DNA of 32,163 bases from Sphingobacteriales bacterium (GTDB taxonomy: Bacteria > Bacteroidota > Bacteroidia > Chitinophagales > Chitinophagaceae): the NCBI GenBank assembly GCA_016192105.1, contig JACPUV010000027.1, positions 1-32,163 of the forward strand, read 5' to 3'. Below are positions 16,740-25,621 of the stretch, piece by piece. Positions within the stretch are counted from its first letter, which is position 1. Each line of letters opens with the position of its first letter. The notes beneath the pieces are model-generated. The model was not told the DNA's origin, searched no databases, and saw only the letters and a list, made by a program, of their open reading frames with translations. The translations under genes and the position numbers were made by a program.

Positions 16740-18787
16740 AAAGACTACTGATAACCGGAACCGGTTTATTATTTCTGCTGACCGGCTATCATGTAAATGG
16801 GCAGGCTGTGCCCGAGCAGCCGGAACAACAGCTGGAAAACCTGGCTGATATGGAGCAAGGTGAAACAGAGGATGATGCCCTTATCCGGGAACTGGAACAA
16901 TTCCGGAAGCATCCGCTGAACCTGAACACCGCGGATGCAGATGAACTAAGACAGATCAGCCTGATCACAGACCTGCAGGTTACCAGCCTGCTGGCTTACC
17001 GGGATCTTTTGGGCAAACTGATTCATGTACTGGAATTACAGGCGGTACCCGGATGGGATTTAGCCACGATCCGTAAAGTATTGCCTTATATAAATACCGG
17101 GCCGGTCATGTCTTTGGCAGCAGAAACCGGGAAACGATTCAGCGAAGGGGAACACCAGCTCCTGTTCCGGATATCGCAGGTCCTGGAAAAATCAAAAGGA
17201 TACCGGCAATCGCCTGCGGATAACGGCTATAAGGGAAGTCCGCAGCACCTGCTTTTCCGCTACAGTTATCGGTTTAAAAACGGGCTGCAATACGGGCTAT
17301 TAGGAGATAAGGATGCCGGGGAAAATTTTGGCCGGGGAGCGCAGCGGTTGGGATTTGATTTTTATTCGGTTCACTTGTTTGCCCGCCGGATCGGGACTAT
17401 ACAATCACTGGCCTTTGGCGATTTTACGGTGAATATGGGGCAGGGACTGATCCAGTGGCAAAGCCTGGCCTTTAAGAAAAGTACTGAAGTGATGGCGGTA
17501 AAGCGACAGTCAGCAGTATTGCGCCCCTATCATTCAGCGGGGGAATATAATTTTCACCGGGGCGCCGGTATTACGATAAAGACGGGAAAATACATGTCCA
17601 CTCTTTTTATTTCTTACCGGAAGCTGAGTGCCAATATCATTGCAGACAGCTTGAGCGGGGAAACCCATGTTTCTTCGCTGCTGGCTTCAGGTTATCACCG
17701 CAATCAAACTGAACTGGATGACCGGAATACTATTTCGCAGCTGGCAGCAGGGGGCTGTGTTCAATTCCGGTCCGGGCGATGGCAGGCCGGAATAAACGGG
17801 GTTTTCTACCGGTTTCCCCAACCCCTGCAAAAAAGGGAAGAAACGTATAATCGTTATGCCATACAGGGCCGGCATTGGGTAAATGCGAGTATAGATTACA
17901 GTTATACCTACCGAAACCTGCATTTATTCGGGGAGGCCGCCCTGGACCAGCAGCGGAACACCGCCTTTATCCATGGACTGCTGATAAGTGTGGATGCCAA
18001 AGTGGATATCTCCCTGGTGCAACGGACGATCAGTGCCAGGTACCAGTCTGTAAGCGGGAATGCTTTTACTGAAAATGTATTTCCAACCAATGAAACGGGG
18101 ATCTATATGGGGATCAGTATCCGGCCGGCAGCAGGATGGAAGCTGGATGCTTATGCTGATCTCTATCGCTTTCCCTGGCTCAGGTTCGGGGCCGATGCGC
18201 CGGGTACCGGGAATGACTGGGTGCTGCAGCTGAGTTATACCCCCAACCGGGAAACCCTGCTTTATTCCAGGTTCAGGCAGGAAAGCAAAGAAACCAACCA
18301 GCAGGATAATACTACTGTTACCAATTATATAGTCCCCCTTTCCAGGATGAGCTGGCGCACCCAGCTGAATTGCAAACTGAGCCCGGTACTGGGTTTCCGG
18401 AGCCGGGTGGAGCTGTTGTGGTACAATAAGAAAGGGGAGCACCCGGAAAATGGGTTTTTAGGGTTCCTGGATTTTCTCTACCATCCGCTGTTGAAGCCCT
18501 GGTCCGGGGGGATGCGGTTGCAGTATGTAGAAACGGAAGGCTTTCATTCGCGTATCTACGCCTTTGAGAATGATGTACTTTACAGCTATTCAATCCCCGT
18601 TTTTTCGGACAAGGGTTTCCGGTATTACATTAATCTTCATTGCAACCTGGGGCGGCAGCTTTCGGCCTGGTTAAGGTGGGCACAAACGATTTATTTTGGA
18701 AAAAAGTATGTGGGTTCGGGTTTGGACGAGGTTCCGGGGAACAAAAAATCGGAGCTAAAGCTGCAGTTAAGCTATACATTCCAATAA
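16736..18787 (+). CDS. Helix-hairpin-helix domain fused to a predicted outer-membrane beta-barrel
   Basis: The 683-residue protein has a signal peptide (MKRLLITGTGLLFLLTGYHVNG), an acidic linker, and an HHH-type domain at about 60-110 (LNLNTADADELRQI, then LLAYRDLLGK, then ELQAVPGWD). This resembles the ComEA C-terminal domain, but the first hairpin GIG is replaced by SLITD, so DNA contact is uncertain. From about 150 to the end the sequence is strand-rich and ends in LKLQLSYTFQ, like a beta-barrel assembly signal. Proteins of this layout are widespread in Bacteroidota under generic HHH names; I know of no established function. Translation is coupled to the upstream barrel gene by a four-base overlap. 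Roles in DNA uptake or in envelope assembly are both possible. Confidence 0.75.
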   Translation: MKRLLITGTGLLFLLTGYHVNGQAVPEQPEQQLENLADMEQGETEDDALIRELEQFRKHPLNLNTADADELRQISLITDLQVTSLLAYRDLLGKLIHVLELQAVPGWDLATIRKVLPYINTGPVMSLAAETGKRFSEGEHQLLFRISQVLEKSKGYRQSPADNGYKGSPQHLLFRYSYRFKNGLQYGLLGDKDAGENFGRGAQRLGFDFYSVHLFARRIGTIQSLAFGDFTVNMGQGLIQWQSLAFKKSTEVMAVKRQSAVLRPYHSAGEYNFHRGAGITIKTGKYMSTLFISYRKLSANIIADSLSGETHVSSLLASGYHRNQTELDDRNTISQLAAGGCVQFRSGRWQAGINGVFYRFPQPLQKREETYNRYAIQGRHWVNASIDYSYTYRNLHLFGEAALDQQRNTAFIHGLLISVDAKVDISLVQRTISARYQSVSGNAFTENVFPTNETGIYMGISIRPAAGWKLDAYADLYRFPWLRFGADAPGTGNDWVLQLSYTPNRETLLYSRFRQESKETNQQDNTTVTNYIVPLSRMSWRTQLNCKLSPVLGFRSRVELLWYNKKGEHPENGFLGFLDFLYHPLLKPWSGGMRLQYVETEGFHSRIYAFENDVLYSYSIPVFSDKGFRYYINLHCNLGRQLSAWLRWAQTIYFGKKYVGSGLDEVPGNKKSELKLQLSYTFQ

Positions 18788-18824
18788 TTTAGAATACTAA
18801 TGAGCGTTCAATAATTTTTATTGG

Positions 18825-18845
18825 TTTTTAACTATTTGTTAAAAA
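18825..18845. promoter_or_regulatory. AT-rich hairpin upstream of the susC-like gene
   Basis: TTTTTAAC (18825-18832) and GTTAAAAA (18838-18845) form a perfect 8-bp inverted repeat with a 5-base loop, followed by five more A residues. It lies 37 bp after the stop of the HHH-barrel gene and could end that transcript weakly or serve as an operator for the susC-like operon. A poor -7-like TATCTTGC (18852-18859) follows it. Confidence 0.35.
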
Positions 18846-18886
18846 AAAAATTATCTTGCCGCAGCATTTTCAGAGGCTCTTCTGTC

Positions 18887-18967
18887 TTTAAAAAGCATCC
18901 TTACCCTCGAAAATTTATCGGATTTCCCTGATAATCAATGCTTTTAAATTTTAAAAATTAACGTTAA
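18887..18967 (+). promoter_or_regulatory. Structured leader of the susC-like operon
   Basis: Upstream of the susC-like ATG (18969), TTTAAAAAGCAT (18887-18898) is complementary to ATGCTTTTAAA (18938-18948) apart from one bulged A. Inside the loop, TTATC and GATAA can pair. A perfect 10-bp palindrome, TTAACGTTAA (18958-18967), ends one base before the ATG. These could form a leader structure or an operator; I recognise no known riboswitch. The AT-rich composition raises the chance of coincidental pairing. Confidence 0.3.
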
Positions 18968-18968
18968 C

Positions 18969-21900
18969 ATGAGAAAAATTGCATCACTGTTCACGATGCT
19001 AATGCTTTTTTCTGTATTAGCATTCGGTCAAAACCGGACAATTGCCGGTTCGGTGACCGATGAAAAGGGCGACGCAGTGCCCGGCGCATCTGTTAGGATT
19101 AAAGGAACCCAAACGGGTGTGGCTGCCGATAACACCGGCAAATTCAGCATTTTAGCCAATACGGGTGATGTGCTGATCGTTTCCGGGGCCAGTATTGAAA
19201 CAATCGAAGTAACGGTTGGAGCTGGTAATTCAATCAGTATTGCGGCCAAGACAAAGGCTACCACCCAAACGGAAGTGGTGGTAACCAGCGCCTATGGTAT
19301 GAAAAGGACCTTACGGAATGTATCTACCAACACACAGGTGGTTACATCCGAGCAGCTGAACACCATCCGGCAGACTAACCTGAACAATGCCCTTGCGGGT
19401 AAGGTTTCCGGTCTGCAGGTGAGAGGACAGTCTTCTGCTAAACTGGGAAATGAAGGTACTGGTAGCATCCGGCTTCGCGGTGAAACCGGCTTCGGCACCG
19501 GCGGTGAACCTATCTATGTGGTGGACGGTACGATCCTCCCGAATATCAATGATGTGAACATGGATGATATTGAGGACCTGACAGTGTTACAGGGACCCGC
19601 GGCTTCTGCAATCTTTGGGCCCCAGGGCGCACGTGGTGCGATCGTTATTACCCTGAAAAAGGCCAAAAAGAATGCAAAAGGTATTGGAGTAGAAGTGAAC
19701 CTGGGAGCACAGATGGATAAAGTGTATATTCTTCCTAACTACCAGAACTCCTATGCAGGTGGTAATACCGCCGATATGTTCAGGTATTCCTGGAAACCGG
19801 GTGATCCTGAACTGTGGAAAAGACTGGACGGGAAATATTATCCTGACTATTCCGATGATGCCAGTTGGGGCCCCCGGATGGTTGGCCAGGAATATATTCC
19901 CTGGTACTCCTGGTACGATGGTCACCGTTATGCCGGAACCACTGCTTCCTTAGTCCCCCAGCCGGATAATGCCCGTGATTATTATAACACCGGTTATGTC
20001 CTGAACAACTCGATCAGTTTTTCAAAAGCATCTGAGAATGCGTCACTTCGTTTTGGCTTTAATAATGTCGATGCGAAGGGGCTTGTTCCCACAACCCGCC
20101 TGAAAAAGAATGTATTTAACCTGAGTGGTTCTATGGAATTGACCAAGAAGCTGACTGCTTCCATCAATTTAAATTATGCCACTTCCATTCTGAATGGTGA
20201 ATTCAATGACCAGTATTCCAACCAGACCACCGGTTCATTCAACCAGTGGTTCCACAGGGACCTTGATATGGGTCTGCTGAAGGAACTGAAAGATCTCCGC
20301 ACTCCGTCCGGGATCTGGGCCAGCTGGAACCATAATAACCCCACCGTTTATGACCCGAATAATGAAAAAGCTTTCTATGCCGCTAACTACTGGTATAATT
20401 TCTACAAATGGTTTGACCTGGTAAAACCGCTTACCCAAACTGATCGGTTCTTCGGTGATATCACCCTGAACTATCAATTGTCAAAGAGTTTGAAGGTCCG
20501 GGGTACCTACCGTAAGCAACAAAACCTGGTCTGGAATGAGACCAAATTCTCTTCTGATCTTTTAGCCAGCGGTACGCAAACTACCGGTAACTGCGATGAA
20601 TGTAAAGGTTACTATGCAACCTCCACTTCTAACGCCAACCGTACGAATATGGAGTTACAGGTAACATATACAAAATCATTTAAGAAGTTTGATGTGAACG
20701 GTAGTGTGGGTACTGATATCTCCAGGCAGTTAATTAAGGGTAATAATGCCAATACAGTAAATGGCCTGAGTGTCCCGAATTATTATGCGATCAGTAACTC
20801 TAAAGATCAGCCCAATGTCGGGAATACCCGTACAGATTTCCGGTACAGCGCCCTGTATTTTACCGGTTCTGCTTCTTATAAAAAGATGCTGACCCTGGAT
20901 CTGACAATCCGCCAGGACTGGATGTCTGATTTACCTCCCTCCAAGCCGTTCGTAGCATCTAAGGCAGCGGGATTCAATTTTATCTTCAGCCAGTTACTGC
21001 CTGATTTGAAATGGTTAAGTTTTGGTAAGCTTAGGGCTTCAATCGGGGAAATCCCCGGTGGTATCGGGGCTTATTTATATCCAGGGTTTTCCTATGGGGT
21101 AGGCCAATATCAATGGAACGGAAACATTCTGATGGGTACACCGAATGTGCTGGTTGACCCGAATATTCACGGATTTGTAACCCGCCAGACTGAATTTGGT
21201 ATTGACCTCGAATTCCTGAGAAGAAGGGTTGGTACATCCATTACATACTGGAACGGGGATGATAAAGATTTCGCTACTACTCTTTCAATCAACGGAGCCA
21301 GTGGTTTTACCGGTTTCCTGACCAATGCCGGTCTGATCACCAAGCGCGGTATGAACTTCAAATTAATGGGCCGTCCTGTATGGAACAGTGCTGTTAAATG
21401 GGAGATCAATGCCAACTGGGGGATCCTGATGGAGAATAAAGTGAAGGACCTGGGCCCGGGTATCACTAAAACGGCTGGTCTTGATGGAGGATGGGGAACC
21501 GTAGGACCCTACATGCTGCATCAGGTGGATAAGGACTGGGGCCAGTTATATGGTAATGGTATCAAGCGTATCAACGGTCAACCTGTACTGGATGCCAATG
21601 GTTTGTATGTAAATGATCCGGCAGTATCTTATGGCAGTGTATTGCCCAAGCATACTTTCGGCGCGCAAACAACCGTTGAATACAAAGGAATCGTAGTGAG
21701 CGCGAACGCTGACGGACAGATCGGTGGTAAATTCTTCTCCCTTTCTGATATGTGGGGATCTTATTCCGGTCTGACAGCCCGTACTGCCACCACCAATGAT
21801 AAAGGAAACCCGATCCGGGATGCAGTTGCTGACGGTGGTGGTGTGCATGTATTTGGCGTGGATGATAATGGACGTCCTGTTGACTATTATGTGGAAGCCC

Positions 21901-22190
21901 AGGAATATTTCCATGGCTTATATAATAACAGGGCGATGGATTTCTTTGTATATGACCTGACCTTCATTAAACTCCGCGAGGTTTCTGTAGGGTATAACCT
22001 GCCGGTCAACAAATGGAGTTTCCTGAAATGGGCCAATAAAGCCACTGTTTCCCTGACTGCCCGTAACCCGGTGCTGATCTATGCCAAGACCAATGATTTC
22101 GATCCTTCTGAGATCAGTGACGTGAGTGGGGAAAGAGGAAATATGCCCGGTACAAGAGGCTGGGGTATCAACCTGAAATTCGGATTTTAA
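18969..22190 (+). CDS. SusC/RagA-family TonB-linked outer-membrane transporter
   Basis: The 1,073-residue protein is a TonB-dependent outer-membrane channel of the SusC type, which imports oligosaccharides or peptides handed over by a SusD partner. After the signal peptide (MRKIASLFTMLMLFSVLAFG) comes a carboxypeptidase-regulatory-like domain at about 23-105 (IAGSVTDEKGDAVPGASVRI), a plug at about 115-230 (VVVTSAYGMKR, NALAGKVSGLQVRG, IRLRG, PIYVVDG, ASAIFGPQGARGAIVI), and a long barrel ending in WGINLKFGF with a C-terminal Phe. The plug reads GPQGARGAI where many have GSRAANGVI, a normal variant. It is first in a three-gene operon with susD-like and DUF1735 genes. No ECF sigma/anti-sigma pair is adjacent; an unusual AT-rich leader precedes it. 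The substrate cannot be read. Confidence 0.95.
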   Translation: MRKIASLFTMLMLFSVLAFGQNRTIAGSVTDEKGDAVPGASVRIKGTQTGVAADNTGKFSILANTGDVLIVSGASIETIEVTVGAGNSISIAAKTKATTQTEVVVTSAYGMKRTLRNVSTNTQVVTSEQLNTIRQTNLNNALAGKVSGLQVRGQSSAKLGNEGTGSIRLRGETGFGTGGEPIYVVDGTILPNINDVNMDDIEDLTVLQGPAASAIFGPQGARGAIVITLKKAKKNAKGIGVEVNLGAQMDKVYILPNYQNSYAGGNTADMFRYSWKPGDPELWKRLDGKYYPDYSDDASWGPRMVGQEYIPWYSWYDGHRYAGTTASLVPQPDNARDYYNTGYVLNNSISFSKASENASLRFGFNNVDAKGLVPTTRLKKNVFNLSGSMELTKKLTASINLNYATSILNGEFNDQYSNQTTGSFNQWFHRDLDMGLLKELKDLRTPSGIWASWNHNNPTVYDPNNEKAFYAANYWYNFYKWFDLVKPLTQTDRFFGDITLNYQLSKSLKVRGTYRKQQNLVWNETKFSSDLLASGTQTTGNCDECKGYYATSTSNANRTNMELQVTYTKSFKKFDVNGSVGTDISRQLIKGNNANTVNGLSVPNYYAISNSKDQPNVGNTRTDFRYSALYFTGSASYKKMLTLDLTIRQDWMSDLPPSKPFVASKAAGFNFIFSQLLPDLKWLSFGKLRASIGEIPGGIGAYLYPGFSYGVGQYQWNGNILMGTPNVLVDPNIHGFVTRQTEFGIDLEFLRRRVGTSITYWNGDDKDFATTLSINGASGFTGFLTNAGLITKRGMNFKLMGRPVWNSAVKWEINANWGILMENKVKDLGPGITKTAGLDGGWGTVGPYMLHQVDKDWGQLYGNGIKRINGQPVLDANGLYVNDPAVSYGSVLPKHTFGAQTTVEYKGIVVSANADGQIGGKFFSLSDMWGSYSGLTARTATTNDKGNPIRDAVADGGGVHVFGVDDNGRPVDYYVEAQEYFHGLYNNRAMDFFVYDLTFIKLREVSVGYNLPVNKWSFLKWANKATVSLTARNPVLIYAKTNDFDPSEISDVSGERGNMPGTRGWGINLKFGF

Positions 22191-22227
22191 TTAGCGCTTA
22201 AATTTTTTAAAAAATAAAATGATTAAT

Positions 22228-23643
22228 ATGAAAAAAATAAGCATGCAAAGGTTGGTGGTTCTCCCTCTTGCCTTGGGTTTGTTTTTTACCAGTTGCAAAA
22301 GGTATTCTTCAGATTTCGGGGATACCAATGTTAACCCCGGAGTGACCGGGAGCCCGATCCTGGCGGCCCTGCTGACAAATGTTCAGTCTAACCTTGCCGG
22401 ATACGCGGCAGCTACCCGGGCTGGTTTGTACTGTCAGTACTTTTCTGAAACACAATACACCGATGTTTCCCTGTACTCATTACCCCAGATCAATTTTGAA
22501 CCGGAGTATTCAGGGATTTTGTATGACCTGCAAAATATCATCAATACCAACAGCAGCAAGAATATGACCCAGGTGGCCCGTATTCTGAAATCCTACTTCT
22601 TCAGCACCATCTCGGACCGCTGGGGCGATGTGCCTTATTCACAGGCTTTGCAGGGGATCAGTACGCCGTCATTTGATAAACAGGCTGATATTTATCCCGC
22701 ACTGATCAGCGAACTGGAAGAAGCTGTTGCCTCTTTTGATAATGCATCTGCAATCTCCGGGGATGTGATTTATGGCGGAAATGCGGCAAAATGGAAAAAA
22801 TTTGCCAATTCTCTCCGGATGCGCCTGGCCCTGCAGTTGACGAAAAAATTCCCGGCAGCCGGCGCTTATGCAGCCGTACAGTTTAATGCCGCCCTGAATG
22901 ATGCAGGGGGGTATATTACGGATAATGCCGATAACCTGATAGTGGTTCATCCTGGCGGTAACTTCAAATCACCCTGGTACAACCTCTATGATGGCCGTAA
23001 GGACTATGGCGAAAGCGATGTGATGGTTGGGCTGATGTCTTCCCTTGGGGATGGCCGTCAGGGTGCCTTCGGTACTTCAACAACAGGAGTGCCCTATGGC
23101 CGTACCCGGGATTTTGTGGATCCCTGGACCAGCGCCAATCCCAACTGGGCAAGAATACTCCGGGACGATCTTCGTAGTGAGACCGGTACTGTAGTCGTAT
23201 TATCCGCCGCTGAGACCTTCCTGGCAAGAGCGGAAGCCGCCGACCGTGGCTGGACTGCCGAGAACATGAATACACTGTACCAGGCCGGTATCAATGCTTC
23301 TTTTGCACAATGGGGAATCGCCGCTCCCGCCGGTACTTATTTCACTCAGTCTGGTGTAGCCCTGGCCAACCCGGCCGGTACGGCTGCCAATACCAAAAAC
23401 CTGGCTATTCAGCAATATATCGCTTCTTATCCGGATGGTTTAAGAGGCTGGAATATCTGGAGGAGAACAGGCTTCCCGGTTTTGACACCTGCTGTTGATG
23501 CGGTTAACAGCTCCAAACAAATTCCGAGAAGAAATACCTATGGTCAAACCTCCTACGGTTCCAATACGGCCGCTGTAACTGCTGCCGCTGCCGCACTGCC
23601 GGGTGGGGATACACAGGATTCTAAAATCTGGTGGGATCAGTAA
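22228..23643 (+). CDS. SusD/RagB-family nutrient-binding outer-membrane lipoprotein (SusD-like_2)
   Basis: SusD-type lipoproteins sit as a lid over the SusC channel and bind its substrate on the cell surface. The protein starts MKKISMQRLVVLPLALG and reaches a lipobox at FFTSC, with Cys23 as the lipidated residue. The mature part is helical with TPR-like features, including the IISDRWGDVPYSQAL-type segment (here TISDRWGDVPYSQALQG), KWKKFANSLRMRLALQ, and the terminal PRRNTYG, which together are typical of the SusD-like_2 group. An upstream in-frame ATG at 22219 would add three residues; I chose 22228 because it gives the standard MKK signal start. It lies 37 bp after the susC-like gene and 27 bp before the DUF1735 gene, so the three should be one operon. 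Confidence 0.93.
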   Translation: MKKISMQRLVVLPLALGLFFTSCKRYSSDFGDTNVNPGVTGSPILAALLTNVQSNLAGYAAATRAGLYCQYFSETQYTDVSLYSLPQINFEPEYSGILYDLQNIINTNSSKNMTQVARILKSYFFSTISDRWGDVPYSQALQGISTPSFDKQADIYPALISELEEAVASFDNASAISGDVIYGGNAAKWKKFANSLRMRLALQLTKKFPAAGAYAAVQFNAALNDAGGYITDNADNLIVVHPGGNFKSPWYNLYDGRKDYGESDVMVGLMSSLGDGRQGAFGTSTTGVPYGRTRDFVDPWTSANPNWARILRDDLRSETGTVVVLSAAETFLARAEAADRGWTAENMNTLYQAGINASFAQWGIAAPAGTYFTQSGVALANPAGTAANTKNLAIQQYIASYPDGLRGWNIWRRTGFPVLTPAVDAVNSSKQIPRRNTYGQTSYGSNTAAVTAAAAALPGGDTQDSKIWWDQ

Positions 23644-23670
23644 TATTTATCATTCATAAAATAATAAACA

Positions 23671-24648
23671 ATGCAAAAGAAGTTTTCTATATACCACCTG
23701 CTGTTTATAGCACTTGCATTCTCATCCTGTATCAAGAAAGAGGTTACCCCCCTGGCCGATGAAGGGAAGACCTTTATCAAGATCCTGGAAGGACCGGAAA
23801 ATAAAATATTCCTGTCTCCCTTTACCGGTGTTAAACCGGTCTCCCTGTACAGTGTACGCCGGGATGCCAATTCCAGTGCAAGCCTGCAATCAACAGCCCC
23901 CATTACCCTGACCCGGGTAGATGAACTGGTTGACCGCTACAACGCGGACAATGGTACCGATTATGAACAATTACCCGACAGCCTGTACACGCTGGCTTCC
24001 TATATTTCGCGGAGCGGTAATACCTACACATTTGATATGGTGGCCGGTGATTTCGCCAAGGAATTTATCGTCAACCTGGATGGCTCCAAATGGGATCTTT
24101 CCAAAAAATACGCCCTTGGATTTGCCCTTACCAGCGTAGGTTCTTCTGCGGCCAAGGCCAGCGGAAGAGACTCCATTGTTGCCCTGGTTTCTGTGAAAAA
24201 CAAGTACGATGGCGTGTACAAAGTAACCGGCACTATGCTGGATATCACCAGTGCACTCTTCGTGGGTACCTACCCGCTGGAATGGGAATTGCAGACATCC
24301 GGAGCCTCCAGTTGTACCGTGGTGGATAATGTGTACCTGGGTATCCCCGGTCACGTATTCAATTCCGCGGGCGATCCTACTGACCCCAACACGTATTATG
24401 GGTCTTTTGGCCTGGATGTGAACTTCGACCTCGCTACTGATGCCATTACAAGCGTGGTAAACTATTGGGGTCAACCGGCCGGGAATACACGTAGCGCAGC
24501 CCTGGATCCCAGCGGCGCCAATCGCTATGATGCCAGTTCCAAGACAATCGATATTAAATACTTTATGAAACAGCCGAGTGCGGTTCCGGCTGCACCGAAT
24601 ATCAGGGTATATTTTGATGAAAAATGGTCTTTCTTAAGAGCCAGGTAA
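23671..24648 (+). CDS. DUF1735 domain surface lipoprotein of the SusCD locus
   Basis: The 325-residue protein has a lipoprotein signal (MQKKFSIYHLLFIALAFSSC, lipidated Cys20). An N-terminal DUF1735 (BT_3987-like) domain lies at about 25-150 (VSLYSVRRDANSSASLQ, ITLTRVDELVDRYNADNGTDYEQLP, YALGFALTSV). A beta-rich C-terminal part at about 175-325 starts at YDGVYKVTGTM and ends IRVYFDEKWSFLRAR, as seen in DUF4361/lipocalin-like partners. Such proteins are usual third members of SusCD loci and are thought to bind glycans at the surface. No glycoside hydrolase, protease or sulfatase is next to it. A strong hairpin terminator follows 22 bp after the stop and closes the operon. Confidence 0.85.
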   Translation: MQKKFSIYHLLFIALAFSSCIKKEVTPLADEGKTFIKILEGPENKIFLSPFTGVKPVSLYSVRRDANSSASLQSTAPITLTRVDELVDRYNADNGTDYEQLPDSLYTLASYISRSGNTYTFDMVAGDFAKEFIVNLDGSKWDLSKKYALGFALTSVGSSAAKASGRDSIVALVSVKNKYDGVYKVTGTMLDITSALFVGTYPLEWELQTSGASSCTVVDNVYLGIPGHVFNSAGDPTDPNTYYGSFGLDVNFDLATDAITSVVNYWGQPAGNTRSAALDPSGANRYDASSKTIDIKYFMKQPSAVPAAPNIRVYFDEKWSFLRAR

Positions 24649-24670
24649 TCGGTGAAATGAACAAACTAAA

Positions 24671-24706
24671 CAGGGGCTGCAATTTTGCAGCCCCTGTTGT
24701 TTTTTG
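24671..24706 (+). terminator. Rho-independent terminator of the susC-susD-DUF1735 operon
   Basis: CAGGGGCTGCAA (24671-24682) and TTGCAGCCCCTG (24685-24696) form a 12-bp perfect inverted repeat around TT, effectively a 10-bp GC-rich stem with a 6-base loop. It is followed by TTGTTTTTT. It stands 22 bp after the DUF1735 stop codon. Confidence 0.85.
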
Positions 24707-24746
24707 GAATACTTTTGCTGGATTAATTACCTGTAATACAAAATTT

Positions 24747-25058
24747 ATGGATGCCAAGCAACCCGAGAACCAGCTGAATATTGAAATATCCGAAGAAATT
24801 GCTGAAGGCAGTTATGCCAACCTGGCGATCATTACCCATTCTCACGCGGAATTTGTCATAGATTTCGTCAATGTGATGCCGGGCACTCCGAAGAGCAAGG
24901 TCAAATCCCGGATTATCCTGACCCCCCAGCATGCCAAAAGGCTAATGAAGGCACTTACCGAGAATATACATAAATATGAATCAGTAAACGGGGCTATAAA
25001 AGACCTGGAAGAAATTCAATTACCGCTGAATTTCGGAGGACCGACGGCGCAGGCATGA
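24747..25058 (+). CDS. DUF3467 domain protein
   Basis: This 103-residue soluble protein belongs to DUF3467: it has the IEISEEIAEGSYANLAII start, the SHAEFVIDFVNVMPG segment, the SRIILTPQHAKRLMKAL segment and a C-terminal helix with ENIHKYE. Small proteins of this family are common in Bacteroidota and usually undescribed. I use the ATG at 24747. The frame is open back to 24624, but that extension runs through the strong terminator of the preceding operon and overlaps the DUF1735 gene, so it is not credible. The stop (25056-25058) is one base before a heptamer repeat array that begins the inverted-repeat segment around the four-helix-bundle gene. Confidence 0.85.
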   Translation: MDAKQPENQLNIEISEEIAEGSYANLAIITHSHAEFVIDFVNVMPGTPKSKVKSRIILTPQHAKRLMKALTENIHKYESVNGAIKDLEEIQLPLNFGGPTAQA

Positions 25059-25059
25059 T

Positions 25060-25094
25060 TAGTCGGTAGACGGTAGCTTGTAGTCGGTAGTCCC
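25060..25094 (+). repeat. Left heptamer array (TAGTCGG units) of the four-helix-bundle segment
   Basis: Five consecutive 7-bp units fill 25060-25094. The first and fourth are exactly TAGTCGG; the second is TAGACGG, the third TAGCTTG and the fifth TAGTCCC. The same unit appears as its reverse complement (CCGACTA) at 25622-25656, so the pair forms imperfect 35-bp inverted repeats with 27 of 35 positions matching in register. Confidence 0.85.
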
Positions 25095-25130
25095 TGCTAA
25101 CAAGAACTGTTTAGATACTGGACACCGCAT

Positions 25131-25493
25131 TTATCTGAATTTTTCAGGATTGTTTATCATAAAAGCAATTAGTTTACCTATTTCCTCATTTAAAAATGAA
25201 AGAGGGGTATGTAATTCGATCGGCAGGTAATTGCAATCTTTTGAAAAATCGAGCCAAACCTGGGTTTCAGTATTTTCAGTTTCTGCGTCATTCAGTTTGC
25301 TGATAAAGTAATCTTTAAATCGTCTGCGGCGATAGGCTTCAGCCAGATTCGAGCAGACTGACCGGGATGAACGACGTATCTGGTCAATCAGCGAATATTT
25401 TTCTTCCGCTGGAAACTGCTTTGTAATCTGAAAGATTTTCATTGCCAGTTCATAAGCTTTTTTATACGCGATTAATTCTTTATAGTGTCCCAT
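25131..25493 (-). CDS. Four-helix-bundle protein (S23/IVP-like, TIGR02436 type)
   Basis: The 120-residue protein has the family pattern: an N-terminal YKELIAYKKAYELAMKIF helix, FPAEEKYSLIDQIRRSS, the conserved RSVCSNLAEAYRRRRFKDY turn and helix, an LNDAETENTETQVWLDF helix, and a last helix ending EEIGKLIAFMINN. Relatives are encoded in intervening sequences within 23S rRNA genes of some bacteria, as free-standing copies scattered through Bacteroidota genomes, and as the Avd accessory protein of diversity-generating retroelements. No reverse transcriptase or rRNA gene is near, so this is a free-standing copy of unknown function. Heptamer arrays in inverted orientation flank it on both sides. 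The 160 bp upstream hold a hairpin (25598-25620) but no clear promoter. Confidence 0.9.
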   Translation of the reverse strand: MGHYKELIAYKKAYELAMKIFQITKQFPAEEKYSLIDQIRRSSRSVCSNLAEAYRRRRFKDYFISKLNDAETENTETQVWLDFSKDCNYLPIELHTPLSFLNEEIGKLIAFMINNPEKFR

Positions 25494-25597
25494 TTTAATG
25501 GTTTAGTTCTACCCCCTGCTGTGCCTCTTTTCCCGTTTGTATTAAATTCCAGGCTGATCTGCCTGAACTAATCTGCATTTACGTGACTTTTCATTTT

Positions 25598-25620
25598 GTG
25601 TTTTTTGTTTCGCAAAACAC
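25598..25620. repeat. Hairpin upstream of the four-helix-bundle gene
   Basis: GTGTTTT (25598-25604) pairs with AAAACAC (25614-25620) around a 9-base loop TTGTTTCGC. It lies immediately inside the right heptamer array. On the plus strand it is not followed by a T-run. It may be part of the structure of the bounded segment. Confidence 0.4.
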
Positions 25621-25621
25621 G

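Noticed and set aside
24624..24746. Upstream extension of the DUF3467 gene
   Set aside because: The extension overlaps the DUF1735 gene and translates through a strong terminator hairpin; the family start fits ATG 24747.
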